Made by a program: the position numbers and the translations under genes. From Caldisericota bacterium (lineage in GTDB: Bacteria; Caldisericota; Caldisericia; Cryosericales; Cryosericaceae), in the NCBI GenBank assembly GCA_026390285.1, contig JAPLGH010000074.1, positions 1 through 36,830 on the forward strand: a stretch of 36,830 bases of DNA, read 5' to 3'. Below the pieces are notes generated by a model, which was given only the letters and a program-made list of their open reading frames with translations, did no database searches and had not been told where the DNA came from. Positions 1-8,326 of the stretch are shown here, piece by piece; within the stretch, counting starts at the first letter, position 1; each line of letters starts with the position of its first letter.

Positions 1-69
1 TAACATGAGCAACCTGCAAGTCAAAAGGCACTGCGAGCACCCCGCTGGCCTTCCCAACCTAGTGTCGCA

Positions 70-97
70 GTGAAAGAAACCGTGCTTCTGCTATACT
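70..97 (+). promoter_or_regulatory. Possible promoter inside the annotated 5' end of gpgS
   Basis: GTGAAA (70-75) and TATACT (92-97) are separated by 16 bases. The -35 is a 4/6 match; the -10 is the same TATACT used before the gene at 10311. AAAGGGGG (123-130) and TTG (139) follow at good spacing. If used, translation starts at 139 rather than at GTG 70. Confidence 0.35.
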
Positions 98-1890
98 CTC
101 CGAAGCAGGATGCATCCTGCAGAAAGGGGGTGGGGAAATTGACACAGCACTTTGTTGGGCTCACAGCACCGGCGCGGCTCCTAGCCAAGATCGCATTTGC
201 CAGTTCGGCCGGCGCCTCGGGAGATGTGCTTCTCGTCCTTCCCAAGACTTCGGACCAGGAAATCGGCCGCGTCCACCGTCTGGTGGCAGCAGCTCGCAAG
301 GCTCTCGGCGCGGCTTCGATTCCTTTCCAGATCGTCGAGGCCGACGAGGCATTCCGTATGGCGACATCCGGAGATCGGTCCCGGACACTCGTCATCGATC
401 TCGACCTCCTGCACCATGAAAATATCGACCTGCTCGGGTCGGCCTGTAACTCGAATTCACAGGTAATTGGCTACAAACTCAAGCAGAACCTCTCCAGAAC
501 CTCGGCTGCCATCTTCGCCCGGGCCGACTCCAATTCCGCTCTTGCCGGCACGGTTGTGCGCCATCTGACTGAGGCTGGGATCGTGGACCAGACGAGCTTT
601 ATCCATATTACTTCCGCAGGCCAGTCTGCCGCTGTCGACGATAGTGTCCTCGAGGCATATGGCAAGGTGAAAGCTGAGGTGCCACAAGCCCGTCTCGCCA
701 TCGAACTGGCCAAAGACGGCGTGGAATCAGCTATCGAACACTGTTCTCTTCACTATGGTGTCCTTGTGCTTGGATTGCCAAAGCACCAAAAAGCGGGATC
801 GGTCACAGAACATCTGATCGCTCTGGCGATGGCAGGACTCCTCCACACAACCACGGTTTTCGTCTATGCGCGCGGCGCAGAAGTCGAGCAGCTGTCAGCC
901 ATGACGAAAGCCATCGAGCCATGGATCCTCAAGAACACATTCTCCCAGGACGAGTTTGCGGACATCGAGCGGCTCCTCCAGGCCAAGCGCGACCACCACG
1001 TGTCGATCTCCCTCGTCTTGCCGGCGCTCAATGAGGAAAAGACGGTCGGACGGGTCATCGACGTCTTCAAGAGCTTCCTGATGGACCAGCGGCCCCTGCT
1101 GGACGAGATCATCCTCATGGACAGCAACAGCGCCGACCAGACACGCGCAATCGCAGCCGCACGTGGCATCCCCGTCTATGTCCACCAGCAGGTACGCCCG
1201 GACCTCGGAGCCTATACCGGCAAGGGCGAGGCGATGTGGAAAGCACTGTTCGTCGCAACAGGAGACATTCTTGTCTTTGTCGACACCGACCTGTCCAATC
1301 CCAATCCGGCATTTGTCACAGGACTTGTCGGTCCCCTGCTCCTGGACGAGCGCCTGAACTTCATCAAGGGGTTCTACCGCAGGCCTGTGCGCATTGTCAA
1401 CGAGTTCGTGGAAGTCGGCGGAGGCCGCGTCACGGAGCTCGCTGCACGCCCGTTGCTCAATCTCTGGTATCCGGAACTCGGAGGACTGTTCCAGCCGCTT
1501 GCGGGGACCGTCGCTGCTCGAGCCGGCATCCTGCGCGAGCTGCATTTCCTGACCGGCTACGGCGTCGAGATCGGGCATGTCATCGAATATGCCCGCAAGT
1601 ACGGCATCGAGGGCCTGGCCCAGTCGGAGCTGGGCGAGATCGTTCACCGCAATCAACCTCTGGAGGCCCTGTCCAAGATGTCGTTTCAAGTCCTGGAAGC
1701 CGTTTTCCAGCTGTCGCCTGGCATGATGGCCCCCGGCATGGCTGACCGTATGAACGGCATCCTGCGCCAGCCCTTCCTCTCCGACACCGGGTTCACGCTC
1801 TTGCAGACACGACTGGGGCAGGAGATGCGACCGCCGGCGTCCTCAGTGCCACCTCTCGATCTTTCACCTGTAGCTGCACCAGGAACCTGA
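70..1890 (+). CDS. gpgS: Glucosyl-3-phosphoglycerate synthase with extra N-terminal domain
   Basis: The C-terminal part (about residues 310-585) is a GT-A glycosyltransferase closely resembling mycobacterial GpgS (GT81). Visible are the PALNEE entry motif, GKGEAMWKAL, the metal-binding DTDLSNPNP stretch, FIKGFYRRP, GGGRVTELAARPLL and GYGVEIG. Family role: transfer of glucose from an NDP-glucose to 3-phosphoglycerate, the first step to glucosylglycerate, in the cytoplasm. The protein is 606 aa against about 320 for classic GpgS. The extra ~230 N-terminal residues look UspA-like (alternating beta strands, LGLPKHQKAGS near residue 240), which is inference. The start is uncertain. GTG at 70 is the first usual start after an in-frame stop at 1-3 but has no ribosome site; TTG at 139 has AAAGGGGG upstream and would give 583 aa. 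No phosphatase (GpgP) is nearby. A GH13 enzyme follows after 16 bases. Confidence 0.87.
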   Translation: MKETVLLLYSPKQDASCRKGVGKLTQHFVGLTAPARLLAKIAFASSAGASGDVLLVLPKTSDQEIGRVHRLVAAARKALGAASIPFQIVEADEAFRMATSGDRSRTLVIDLDLLHHENIDLLGSACNSNSQVIGYKLKQNLSRTSAAIFARADSNSALAGTVVRHLTEAGIVDQTSFIHITSAGQSAAVDDSVLEAYGKVKAEVPQARLAIELAKDGVESAIEHCSLHYGVLVLGLPKHQKAGSVTEHLIALAMAGLLHTTTVFVYARGAEVEQLSAMTKAIEPWILKNTFSQDEFADIERLLQAKRDHHVSISLVLPALNEEKTVGRVIDVFKSFLMDQRPLLDEIILMDSNSADQTRAIAAARGIPVYVHQQVRPDLGAYTGKGEAMWKALFVATGDILVFVDTDLSNPNPAFVTGLVGPLLLDERLNFIKGFYRRPVRIVNEFVEVGGGRVTELAARPLLNLWYPELGGLFQPLAGTVAARAGILRELHFLTGYGVEIGHVIEYARKYGIEGLAQSELGEIVHRNQPLEALSKMSFQVLEAVFQLSPGMMAPGMADRMNGILRQPFLSDTGFTLLQTRLGQEMRPPASSVPPLDLSPVAAPGT

Positions 1891-1906
1891 CCACGATGTA
1901 GTCGAC

Positions 1907-3544
1907 ATGGTCCTGACTGACGCTCAGAACCAACCGTGGTGGAAACGAGGCGTCATCTATCACTGCTACGTCCGCAGCTTCATGGACGGCAACGGCGATG
2001 GCATAGGAGACCTGCCTGGGCTGATCAGCAGGCTGGACGTCCTGCGCGACGGTACACCAACGTCGCTCGGCATCGAAGGGCTCTGGCTGTCACCTGTGTA
2101 CCCTTCCCCCAACCGAGACTTCGGCTATGACATCAGCGACTACCGAGCAATCGACCCCATGTACGGCACGCTGGATGACTTCGACCGCCTCCTGGCTGGC
2201 GCCCGCTCACGGGGCATCCACCTCATCATGGATCTTGTCGTCAACCACAGTTCGACCGAACACGCGTGGTTCAGGCAAGCGTGTACCTCCCGCGAGAATC
2301 GATTCCACGACTATTACGTCTGGAGCCACGGACGGGCCGGCAAACCTCCCAACAACTGGGGTTCAACCTTCGGAGGATCAGCCTGGGAATGGAATGAGCA
2401 GACCCATGAGTTCTACCTGCACAGTTTCCTCAAGGAACAGGCCGACCTGAACTGGCGCAACCCCCGGCTTCGCGAAGAGGTCCGGGGCATCATGCGATTC
2501 TGGATGGAGCGGGGTGTCGACGGCTTTCGTCTCGACGTCGCCAACTACTATGTCAAGGACGCCCAGCTTCGCGACAACACTCATGAACTGGTCATTGCCC
2601 AACCCATGCCCGGCAACCCTTCGAAAACGCTGTTCATTCCGATGTCACGCGAGGTGTATGATCACACCGTGGACCAGCCGGAAACGCACGACGCCCTGCG
2701 CGAAATGCGGGGCGTTATCGACGAGAAGCCCGGGCGGATGATGGTGGGCGAGATCACCCAGCGCACGCTGAGTCAGGTACTTTCCTACTATGGGAACCAC
2801 GAAAGTGAACTGAACCTGGTATTCAACTTTTTCTTTTTCGTTCGACGTTTCAGGGCAAAAGACTTCCGCGACATCATCAGGCAAACCCTCGATCTGCTGC
2901 CCGAGGGCGCTTGGCCCGCATGGGTGTTGAGCAACCATGACGTCGTCCGCGCGGTGTCGCGCTACCACCTGACGCCTGCGATGACGAAGAGCATGATAGG
3001 GCTCCTTCTTACACTCAAGGGAACGCCGTTCCTTTACAATGGAGAGGAGCTGGGGCTTGCGAACACGCCCATCCCCAGGAGACTGGTTCAAGATCCTGTG
3101 GGCAAGAGATACTGGCCCCTTCCCGTTGGCCGGGATGGTGAACGCACACCCATGCCATGGGATGCGTCACGGGGCACCGGCTTCACCACCGGAACGCCAT
3201 GGCTGCCCGTCCATGCGTCTGCCACGACGTACAGTGCTCAGTCGGCTGACCCAACCTCGGTACTGAGCTTTACGAGACAGCTGTCATGGTTCAGGTCGCA
3301 CCATCCTACACTGAACGCGGGCGACATGTCGATCGTCGACGGTCCGTCGGACACCTGCCTCTGCTTCACTCGCACATCACCTGCAGAGCTCATGACGGTG
3401 ACCATCAACCTGTCCAGCCGGACTGTCCCGATTCCACGGGGCAGCTTCACGTCAGACCAGACGCCTCTGTTCAGTACAGAGGAGCAGCCATCCAAGGACA
3501 GCCTGGCTCCCTGGGAGGTCAGGATAGCGGCCGCCAGCGCATAG
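1907..3544 (+). CDS. GH13 alpha-amylase family glycosidase (alpha-glucosidase-like)
   Basis: A 545-aa cytoplasmic protein with no signal peptide. The (beta/alpha)8 motifs of GH13 are complete: WLSPVYPSPNRDFGYDISDY, DLVVNHSS, GFRLDVAN with the nucleophile at D210, GEIT with the acid/base at E282, and SNHD with the transition-state Asp at D345. The block QDPVGKRYWP followed by GRDGERTPMPW is typical of the oligo-1,6-glucosidase/alpha-glucosidase/trehalose-converting branch, so it probably acts on short alpha-glucosides. Exact specificity cannot be read from the sequence. It starts 16 bases after gpgS, without a strong ribosome site, and is likely co-transcribed. It might supply or recycle glucose for glucosylglycerate, but that is inference. 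It converges on the PAS gene at 3561. Confidence 0.9.
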   Translation: MVLTDAQNQPWWKRGVIYHCYVRSFMDGNGDGIGDLPGLISRLDVLRDGTPTSLGIEGLWLSPVYPSPNRDFGYDISDYRAIDPMYGTLDDFDRLLAGARSRGIHLIMDLVVNHSSTEHAWFRQACTSRENRFHDYYVWSHGRAGKPPNNWGSTFGGSAWEWNEQTHEFYLHSFLKEQADLNWRNPRLREEVRGIMRFWMERGVDGFRLDVANYYVKDAQLRDNTHELVIAQPMPGNPSKTLFIPMSREVYDHTVDQPETHDALREMRGVIDEKPGRMMVGEITQRTLSQVLSYYGNHESELNLVFNFFFFVRRFRAKDFRDIIRQTLDLLPEGAWPAWVLSNHDVVRAVSRYHLTPAMTKSMIGLLLTLKGTPFLYNGEELGLANTPIPRRLVQDPVGKRYWPLPVGRDGERTPMPWDASRGTGFTTGTPWLPVHASATTYSAQSADPTSVLSFTRQLSWFRSHHPTLNAGDMSIVDGPSDTCLCFTRTSPAELMTVTINLSSRTVPIPRGSFTSDQTPLFSTEEQPSKDSLAPWEVRIAAASA

Positions 3545-3560
3545 TCTGTGGAACGGGTTG

Positions 3561-4622
3561 TCACTCCGCTACGCAGGAATTCTTCCTCCCGGTAACGTCG
3601 CGGCCGATGACGACGACCGTGTCAGGACTCCCATCCGTCCTGACCAGTGCGCCACTGACTTCGACCTGCCGGGTCGAACCTGATGCGTCTTGGACATCGA
3701 AGACTTCCAATGGCTCGGTCCCTCCGAGCAGCAGCCGATTGAAGAGTGCCATGGCACGACTGAGATTGGCAGGTACGACCACATCGACGACGTCCCGCCC
3801 AATGAGGAGGGTGGAAGATACGCCAAGAAACTCGCACAACCGGGCATTCGCCAGGGTGATGCGCCTGTCGAGGTCGACCATGCAGATGTGCTCAGTCGAC
3901 CTGTTCAGGAAGACATCCAGCTGCTCCCTGCTCCTTTGCAGATCCTGCTCGTTCCTCCGCATCTCGGTGACATCAAACCCGATGCCGGCGACGTTTGCGA
4001 CAGAGCCCCGGATGTCCCACACCGGCACCTTGGCCGTGTGGTAAAATCGGTGTTCGCCGTCCGTGACATCGTCGTAGTCATGTGCCCACCCTTGTCCCGT
4101 GTCGAACACCATGTCATCCGTGGTCTCAAACTCCAGGGCGCGCTCGGGCGCAAAGAGTTCTCTGTCGGTGTGACCGATGAGCTCGTCGACCTCTCTGCTC
4201 TGCCAACGAGGCAGCATCGGATTGGTCTGTACCCATGCCAGATTCCCTGCCAGGTACCTATGGTCTCTCGACTTCAGCCAAACTGCAGCGGGAATATTGT
4301 CCATCAGCGCCCGGATGAAGGCGCGTGACTCCTCCAGTGCCTCCATGTTTTCCTGCCGGGCAAGAAACCTCTGCTGGAGGATGAGGGCGCGGACCGCTGC
4401 CCAGATCAAGACGCCGCTCGCGAGAGCGGCGATGGCCATCAGCACCTGCTGGCGAATGCTCAGACTGTTGGCGAAATCACCCAGCAGTGCTCCCCATAGA
4501 ATCACATAGAGGCATGCGGCCAGAGTGGCTCCAGTCCTCGCCCGCCTGAACCACCACGTCGGCCTTCCTGTCGCACGTGCTCCCTTACGATTGCTGCTGG
4601 TTGCTGCATTGTCCAACTTCAT
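3561..4622 (-). CDS. Membrane-anchored dual PAS-domain sensor without output domain
   Basis: The start is ATG 4622, because GAAGGTGG lies just upstream; the frame stays open to 4682 but lacks a ribosome site there. The protein is 353 aa. A basic N-terminus precedes two hydrophobic helices (about residues 33-52 and 60-80). A first PAS (about 100-225) contains IPAAVWLKSRDHRYLAGN and the PAC-like GIGFDVTEMRR. A second PAS (about 230-345) contains DLDRRITLANARLCEFLG and ends VVVIGRDVTGRK. The protein stops six residues later, so no histidine kinase, GGDEF, EAL or methyl-accepting domain follows. It may signal through a partner or be the sensory remnant of a larger protein. No partner is adjacent: the neighbours are the convergent GH13 gene and the divergent sugar operon. 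Confidence 0.8.
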   Translation of the reverse strand: MKLDNAATSSNRKGARATGRPTWWFRRARTGATLAACLYVILWGALLGDFANSLSIRQQVLMAIAALASGVLIWAAVRALILQQRFLARQENMEALEESRAFIRALMDNIPAAVWLKSRDHRYLAGNLAWVQTNPMLPRWQSREVDELIGHTDRELFAPERALEFETTDDMVFDTGQGWAHDYDDVTDGEHRFYHTAKVPVWDIRGSVANVAGIGFDVTEMRRNEQDLQRSREQLDVFLNRSTEHICMVDLDRRITLANARLCEFLGVSSTLLIGRDVVDVVVPANLSRAMALFNRLLLGGTEPLEVFDVQDASGSTRQVEVSGALVRTDGSPDTVVVIGRDVTGRKNSCVAE

Positions 4623-4715
4623 CCGTCCACCTTCTCTCTTGACATCTGTGAGCGTACCCATCATGGAGGACCTGTCAAACACACCCGAAGAGCTCAGACC
4701 CCTCGAAGCCTTTCC

Positions 4716-4743
4716 TTGACAAAGGAAGCGGTCCCATTAGAAC
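4716..4743 (+). promoter_or_regulatory. Candidate promoter of the GH4 sugar operon
   Basis: A perfect TTGACA (4716-4721) is followed after 16 bases by TAGAAC (4738-4743), a 4/6 match to TATAAT. It lies in the 227-base gap between the divergent PAS gene and the GH4 gene. A 10-base palindrome CGCCATGGCG (4812-4821) between this promoter and the GH4 start could be an operator. A 45-codon frame opening at TTG 4716 ends at 4853, overlapping the GH4 start as ATGA. I see no homology in it. Confidence 0.5.
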
Positions 4744-4849
4744 ATTACCGGGAAGGATCGCCAGTCGTGCCGCTGGTCGAAGACACGCTGACGGATACCC
4801 TCTACCGGATGCGCCATGGCGTGCCGGTGTGCGCCGACTGGAGGCAACG

Positions 4850-6175
4850 ATGAAAGTCAGCATCATTGGTGGGGGTGGAACAAGAGTCCCGATCCTTGTG
4901 GGCGCTCTGCTTGACCTCCAGGAACGGCTCGATCTCACAGAGATTGCGCTCATCGATCCCGATAGCGAACGGTTCGCCGCCATGGACAAGGTCATATCGG
5001 CCATCGTCCAGGACAGAAACAGAACCGTCGAGATCTTGCACGCCGGTACATTCCGCGAGTGCGTGACAGGAGCCTCCTTCGTCATCGCCGCCATACGCGT
5101 GGGCGGCGACCATATGCGTACGCTGGACGAACGGATTCCCCTCTCGATGGATGTCCTGGGCCAGGAGACCGTCGGCGCAGGTGGCTTCGCCATGGCTGTC
5201 CGTACCATCCCCGTCGTGCTGGACATGCTCAAAGAGCTGCGTGAGGTTGCGCCTGACGCCTGGTTCATCAACCTCACGAATCCGTCGGGGATCATCACAC
5301 AGGCCATCGTCAGCCACGGAGGCTTTCACAACGTCGTCGGCATCTGTGACGCGCCGACCTCCATCGGCATCCTGCTGGCCTACCTCCTCAAGGTGAAACC
5401 AGAAGATCTGGTGCTGGATTACTATGGGCTGAACCACTGCGGTTTCGTCAAGGGCGTCTACGCTCTCGGGCAGGACGTACTGCCCCAGGTCCTTTCCATA
5501 ATCGACCAGATGCCCGGCTTTGAGGAAATGACGCATTTCTCGTCGGAATTCGTGCGCCGACTGGGCAAGTTGCCCAACGGGTACATCTGGTACTACACCT
5601 TCAAGCGCGAATCACTTGCGGCCGTCAAGGCTGGTACGGAAACACGCGGCGAGGAGGTGGAACGCCTCAATGCACGGCTGTTCGCCGACCTGACGACCGC
5701 TGATGATCCCAAGGTCGTCTACGACACATATTTGGCTGCGCGCGAACACGGTCAGCTCCCAGAGGAGTTTCGGACCGCTATGAACCTCAAAAGTGGCCAG
5801 GGGTACAGCGCGGTTGCCATGGACGTGCTGCTTGGCCTGGCAGGCAAGGGCCAGGCTGTTGTCCCCGTCAATGTCATGAACCGTGGAGCGATTGCCGGCC
5901 TTGCTCTCGACGATGTCGTCGAGGTCCCGTCCCTGATCACGGAACGCCTTGTCCGCCCGCTGGTGGTCGGACCGATCGACAGGGAGTCACAACTGCTCAT
6001 CGAGCAGGTGAAACTGTACGAGAGGTCCCTCGTCGACGCGGTCGCGTACCGCGACCTTGGGGCTCTCATCGAGGCTCTGGCACTCAGTCCACTGGTCCCC
6101 TCGCCGGCCGTGGCACGAGATCTCGTCCTGGCGTTCAAAGAGCAGGAAGCCCCATACTTCGACGGCTTCAAGTAG
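4850..6175 (+). CDS. GH4 family NAD- and metal-dependent glycosidase (6-phospho-beta-glucosidase type)
   Basis: The start is ATG 4850, with GGAGG five bases upstream. The 441-aa protein opens with a Rossmann motif MKVSIIGGGGTR, followed by IALIDPD. Further GH4 signatures are GQETVGAGGFAMA, INLTNPSG, GICDAP with the metal-ligand cysteine C166, and GLNHCG with H196. Family knowledge: GH4 enzymes use NAD+ and Mn2+ and cleave glycosides by oxidation and elimination, often with a 6-phosphorylated non-reducing sugar. No PTS gene is present, so a phosphorylated substrate would have to come from the kinase at 8327. It is the first gene of a four-gene operon with a symporter, a deacetylase and a kinase. 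The substrate, perhaps a chitobiose-like disaccharide, is inferred from those partners. Confidence 0.9.
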   Translation: MKVSIIGGGGTRVPILVGALLDLQERLDLTEIALIDPDSERFAAMDKVISAIVQDRNRTVEILHAGTFRECVTGASFVIAAIRVGGDHMRTLDERIPLSMDVLGQETVGAGGFAMAVRTIPVVLDMLKELREVAPDAWFINLTNPSGIITQAIVSHGGFHNVVGICDAPTSIGILLAYLLKVKPEDLVLDYYGLNHCGFVKGVYALGQDVLPQVLSIIDQMPGFEEMTHFSSEFVRRLGKLPNGYIWYYTFKRESLAAVKAGTETRGEEVERLNARLFADLTTADDPKVVYDTYLAAREHGQLPEEFRTAMNLKSGQGYSAVAMDVLLGLAGKGQAVVPVNVMNRGAIAGLALDDVVEVPSLITERLVRPLVVGPIDRESQLLIEQVKLYERSLVDAVAYRDLGALIEALALSPLVPSPAVARDLVLAFKEQEAPYFDGFK

Positions 6176-6206
6176 CCGCACGCATCCGCAATTCCCTGGA
6201 GGCAGC

Positions 6207-7568
6207 ATGAACTTCTGGAAGAAGCTTGCATACAGCTTCGGTTCGATGGGGGCAGGCCTGCCCGAGAACTGCTTCACGACGTGGGCCATGTACTTCTACG
6301 TGGACAAGTTGGGGCTCTCGCCGAGGCTCTTTGCCACAGCAATGCTGATCTATACGGTCTGGAACTGTCTGAACGACCCACTGTTCGGCTACTGGTCTGA
6401 CCGAACGCATACCCGGTGGGGGCGACGGATTCCCTATATCGCACTGGGAACGCTGCCCTTGGCGCTTGCCTTCTATTTAATCTGGGTCCCGCCGGCCGGA
6501 ATCACCGGCATGGCCATGTTCTGGTACTATCTCGCCATCATTTTTGCGTTCGACGGGTTCTACACGCTGGTCATCCTCAACTGGACGGCACTATACCCTG
6601 AGATGTACACGACGACACAGGATCGTAGTGTCGTCAATGCCTGGCGCCAGGTCCTCGGCATTGTCGGGGTCATCGTCGGGGTCGCACTTGCTCCCATCCT
6701 CATCGCCAAGTTCGGCTGGAAAGGACTGGGCGTCATCATCGGCAGCGGCACTGCGCTCGTCATGTTTGTTTCGCTGCTTGGCTCCAAAGAGAACCCGCGG
6801 ATACAGGGTGGCGAATCGCTGTCGCTCGGCCCGGCCATCAAGAATACGCTGATCAACAAGTCCTTCGTGACCTTTGTACTGTTCAACCTGTTCTTCCAGA
6901 CCGTCTTAGTCATGGTACAAGGTGTCATTCCCTTCTACACCCAGTTTGCGCTGCTGCTCACTGACACCCAGAAGACATTTGTGTTGCTGGCTGTGTTCCT
7001 CATGGCCATCATTTCGCAGTTGCTCTGGAACAAGGTCGTCATCAGGGTGGGCACGCGCAGTACAGCCATCATCGGTATTGGCCTGTTCACCGTTTTTCTC
7101 ATACCTCTCGCATTTGTGAAGACCCTTGGTGTCGGCATTGCCTTCTTCGCCCTTTTGGGGGTCGGGCTGGGTGCTCTTCTTCTCGTGGAGGACATGATGG
7201 TTGCCGATATCTGCGACGAAGATTACCTCAAGACCGGCACACGCCGCGAGGGCATGTACTACGGCGTCAACGCCCTCATCATGCGCAGCAGCGTCGCCAT
7301 TTCTGCTGGCATTATCGCCTTCGTCCAGATCAGGACACACTACGTTGCCAAACTGACCGATCCGACACTGCAGCCTCATACGGCGGTTGTCGGTTTTCGT
7401 GCCCTGATGAGCGGCATCCCTGCAGTGCTCATGCTTATTGCGCTCGTGTTCATCCTCATGTATCCCCTGTACGGCAAGAAGCTGGAGGCTGTCAAGAAAC
7501 AGTGTGCTCTCACCACCGCGTCGTGCCCCGATCCGGGAGCTCCTTCTCCCGGCACGCCTGCCATCTGA
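6207..7568 (+). CDS. GPH family sugar:cation symporter (MelB-like MFS)
   Basis: ATG 6207 is chosen because GGAGG lies six bases upstream; the frame is open further into the GH4 gene but without a start signal. The 453-aa integral membrane protein has about 12 hydrophobic segments. The N-terminal block ENCFTTWAMYFYVDKLGL and the cytoplasmic loop NDPLFGYWSDRTHTRWGRR (residues ~53-71) are diagnostic of the glycoside-pentoside-hexuronide:cation symporters, and DEDYLKTGTRREGMYYG lies in the C-terminal half. It should import an unphosphorylated glycoside coupled to Na+ or H+. It sits 31 bases after the GH4 gene and 16 bases before the deacetylase, consistent with one transcript. This placement supports a non-PTS uptake route for the operon's sugar. 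Confidence 0.9.
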   Translation: MNFWKKLAYSFGSMGAGLPENCFTTWAMYFYVDKLGLSPRLFATAMLIYTVWNCLNDPLFGYWSDRTHTRWGRRIPYIALGTLPLALAFYLIWVPPAGITGMAMFWYYLAIIFAFDGFYTLVILNWTALYPEMYTTTQDRSVVNAWRQVLGIVGVIVGVALAPILIAKFGWKGLGVIIGSGTALVMFVSLLGSKENPRIQGGESLSLGPAIKNTLINKSFVTFVLFNLFFQTVLVMVQGVIPFYTQFALLLTDTQKTFVLLAVFLMAIISQLLWNKVVIRVGTRSTAIIGIGLFTVFLIPLAFVKTLGVGIAFFALLGVGLGALLLVEDMMVADICDEDYLKTGTRREGMYYGVNALIMRSSVAISAGIIAFVQIRTHYVAKLTDPTLQPHTAVVGFRALMSGIPAVLMLIALVFILMYPLYGKKLEAVKKQCALTTASCPDPGAPSPGTPAI

Positions 7569-7584
7569 ACGGAGGCCCTGGACA

Positions 7585-8325
7585 ATGAACTGGAATGAAT
7601 TCCTGCCGATCCCGCCCATCGATTCAGCACAGAAGTACGTCGTGTTCCAGCCACATTCCGATGATGCCGTCTGGTTCGCCGGCGGCCTCCTGCTCAAGCT
7701 GGCCAAGGAAGGGAAAGACGTCACGCTTGTCACGATGACCGACGGCTGCCTGGGCAGCACGGACGTCTCGATGACACGCGAACGCCTGGTCGAGATCCGC
7801 CGTGAGGAGGACCAGAAGGCTGGCGAGGCCATCGGCGTTCATAAACACCTGTACCTGGTGTTCCACGATGGTTCCCTGCCCCACTGCGGGGAAACGACCG
7901 CGGCGATGGTCCGCATCCTCCGGCAGGAACAGCCGGACGCCGTGCTGGCGCCCGACCCGTGGCTGACGTATGAGGCCCATCAGGACCACCTGAACTGTGG
8001 GTGGTCGGCCGCAGAAAGCCTGATCTACTGCAACCTGCCCCTGTATCTTCCCGAACTGCCCCCTCACGACGTCCGCTTCATCGCGTTCTACCTCACCAGC
8101 AGGCCAAACCAATTTGTCGACATCTCAGCCGAGAACGAGGCGAGGCTGGCAGCCCTCAGCCTGTTCAGGAGTCAGTTCACCCCGGAGACCCTGGAAATGG
8201 CGACCCAGTACCTCAACCTCAAGGCCTCGGAACTGGGTGAAGCACACGGGATGCGGCTGGCAGAGGCATTCAAGGTACTGACCCCTCTCCACCTCCACAC
8301 GAGCGTCGACTCGGAGTCTCTCTAG
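7585..8325 (+). CDS. PIG-L/LmbE family deacetylase
   Basis: ATG 7585 follows GGAGG at a somewhat long spacing. The 246-aa protein has the zinc-binding and catalytic motif PHSDDAVWFAGG (H24, D26, D27), MTDGCLGS, and the later metal ligands in AHQDH (H132, H135). PIG-L enzymes remove acetyl groups from N-acetylglucosamine in various carriers; the archaeal diacetylchitobiose deacetylase Dac belongs to this family. The usual PHPDDE is PHSDDA here, a modest variation. With GH4, symporter and sugar kinase in the same operon, the likely substrate is an N-acetylated sugar or disaccharide. It ends one base before the kinase, so the two are translationally close. No signal peptide is seen, so it is cytoplasmic. 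Confidence 0.87.
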   Translation: MNWNEFLPIPPIDSAQKYVVFQPHSDDAVWFAGGLLLKLAKEGKDVTLVTMTDGCLGSTDVSMTRERLVEIRREEDQKAGEAIGVHKHLYLVFHDGSLPHCGETTAAMVRILRQEQPDAVLAPDPWLTYEAHQDHLNCGWSAAESLIYCNLPLYLPELPPHDVRFIAFYLTSRPNQFVDISAENEARLAALSLFRSQFTPETLEMATQYLNLKASELGEAHGMRLAEAFKVLTPLHLHTSVDSESL

Positions 8326-8326
8326 C

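Noticed and set aside
895..1689. Long minus-strand open frame (264 codons) opposite gpgS
   Set aside because: It lies wholly antisense to a clear GpgS domain, has no ribosome site and shows no protein family features; it is a high-GC shadow frame.
6906..7832. Long minus-strand open frame (308 codons) opposite the symporter and deacetylase genes
   Set aside because: It crosses the boundary between two real plus-strand genes and its translation is low-complexity; no start signal.
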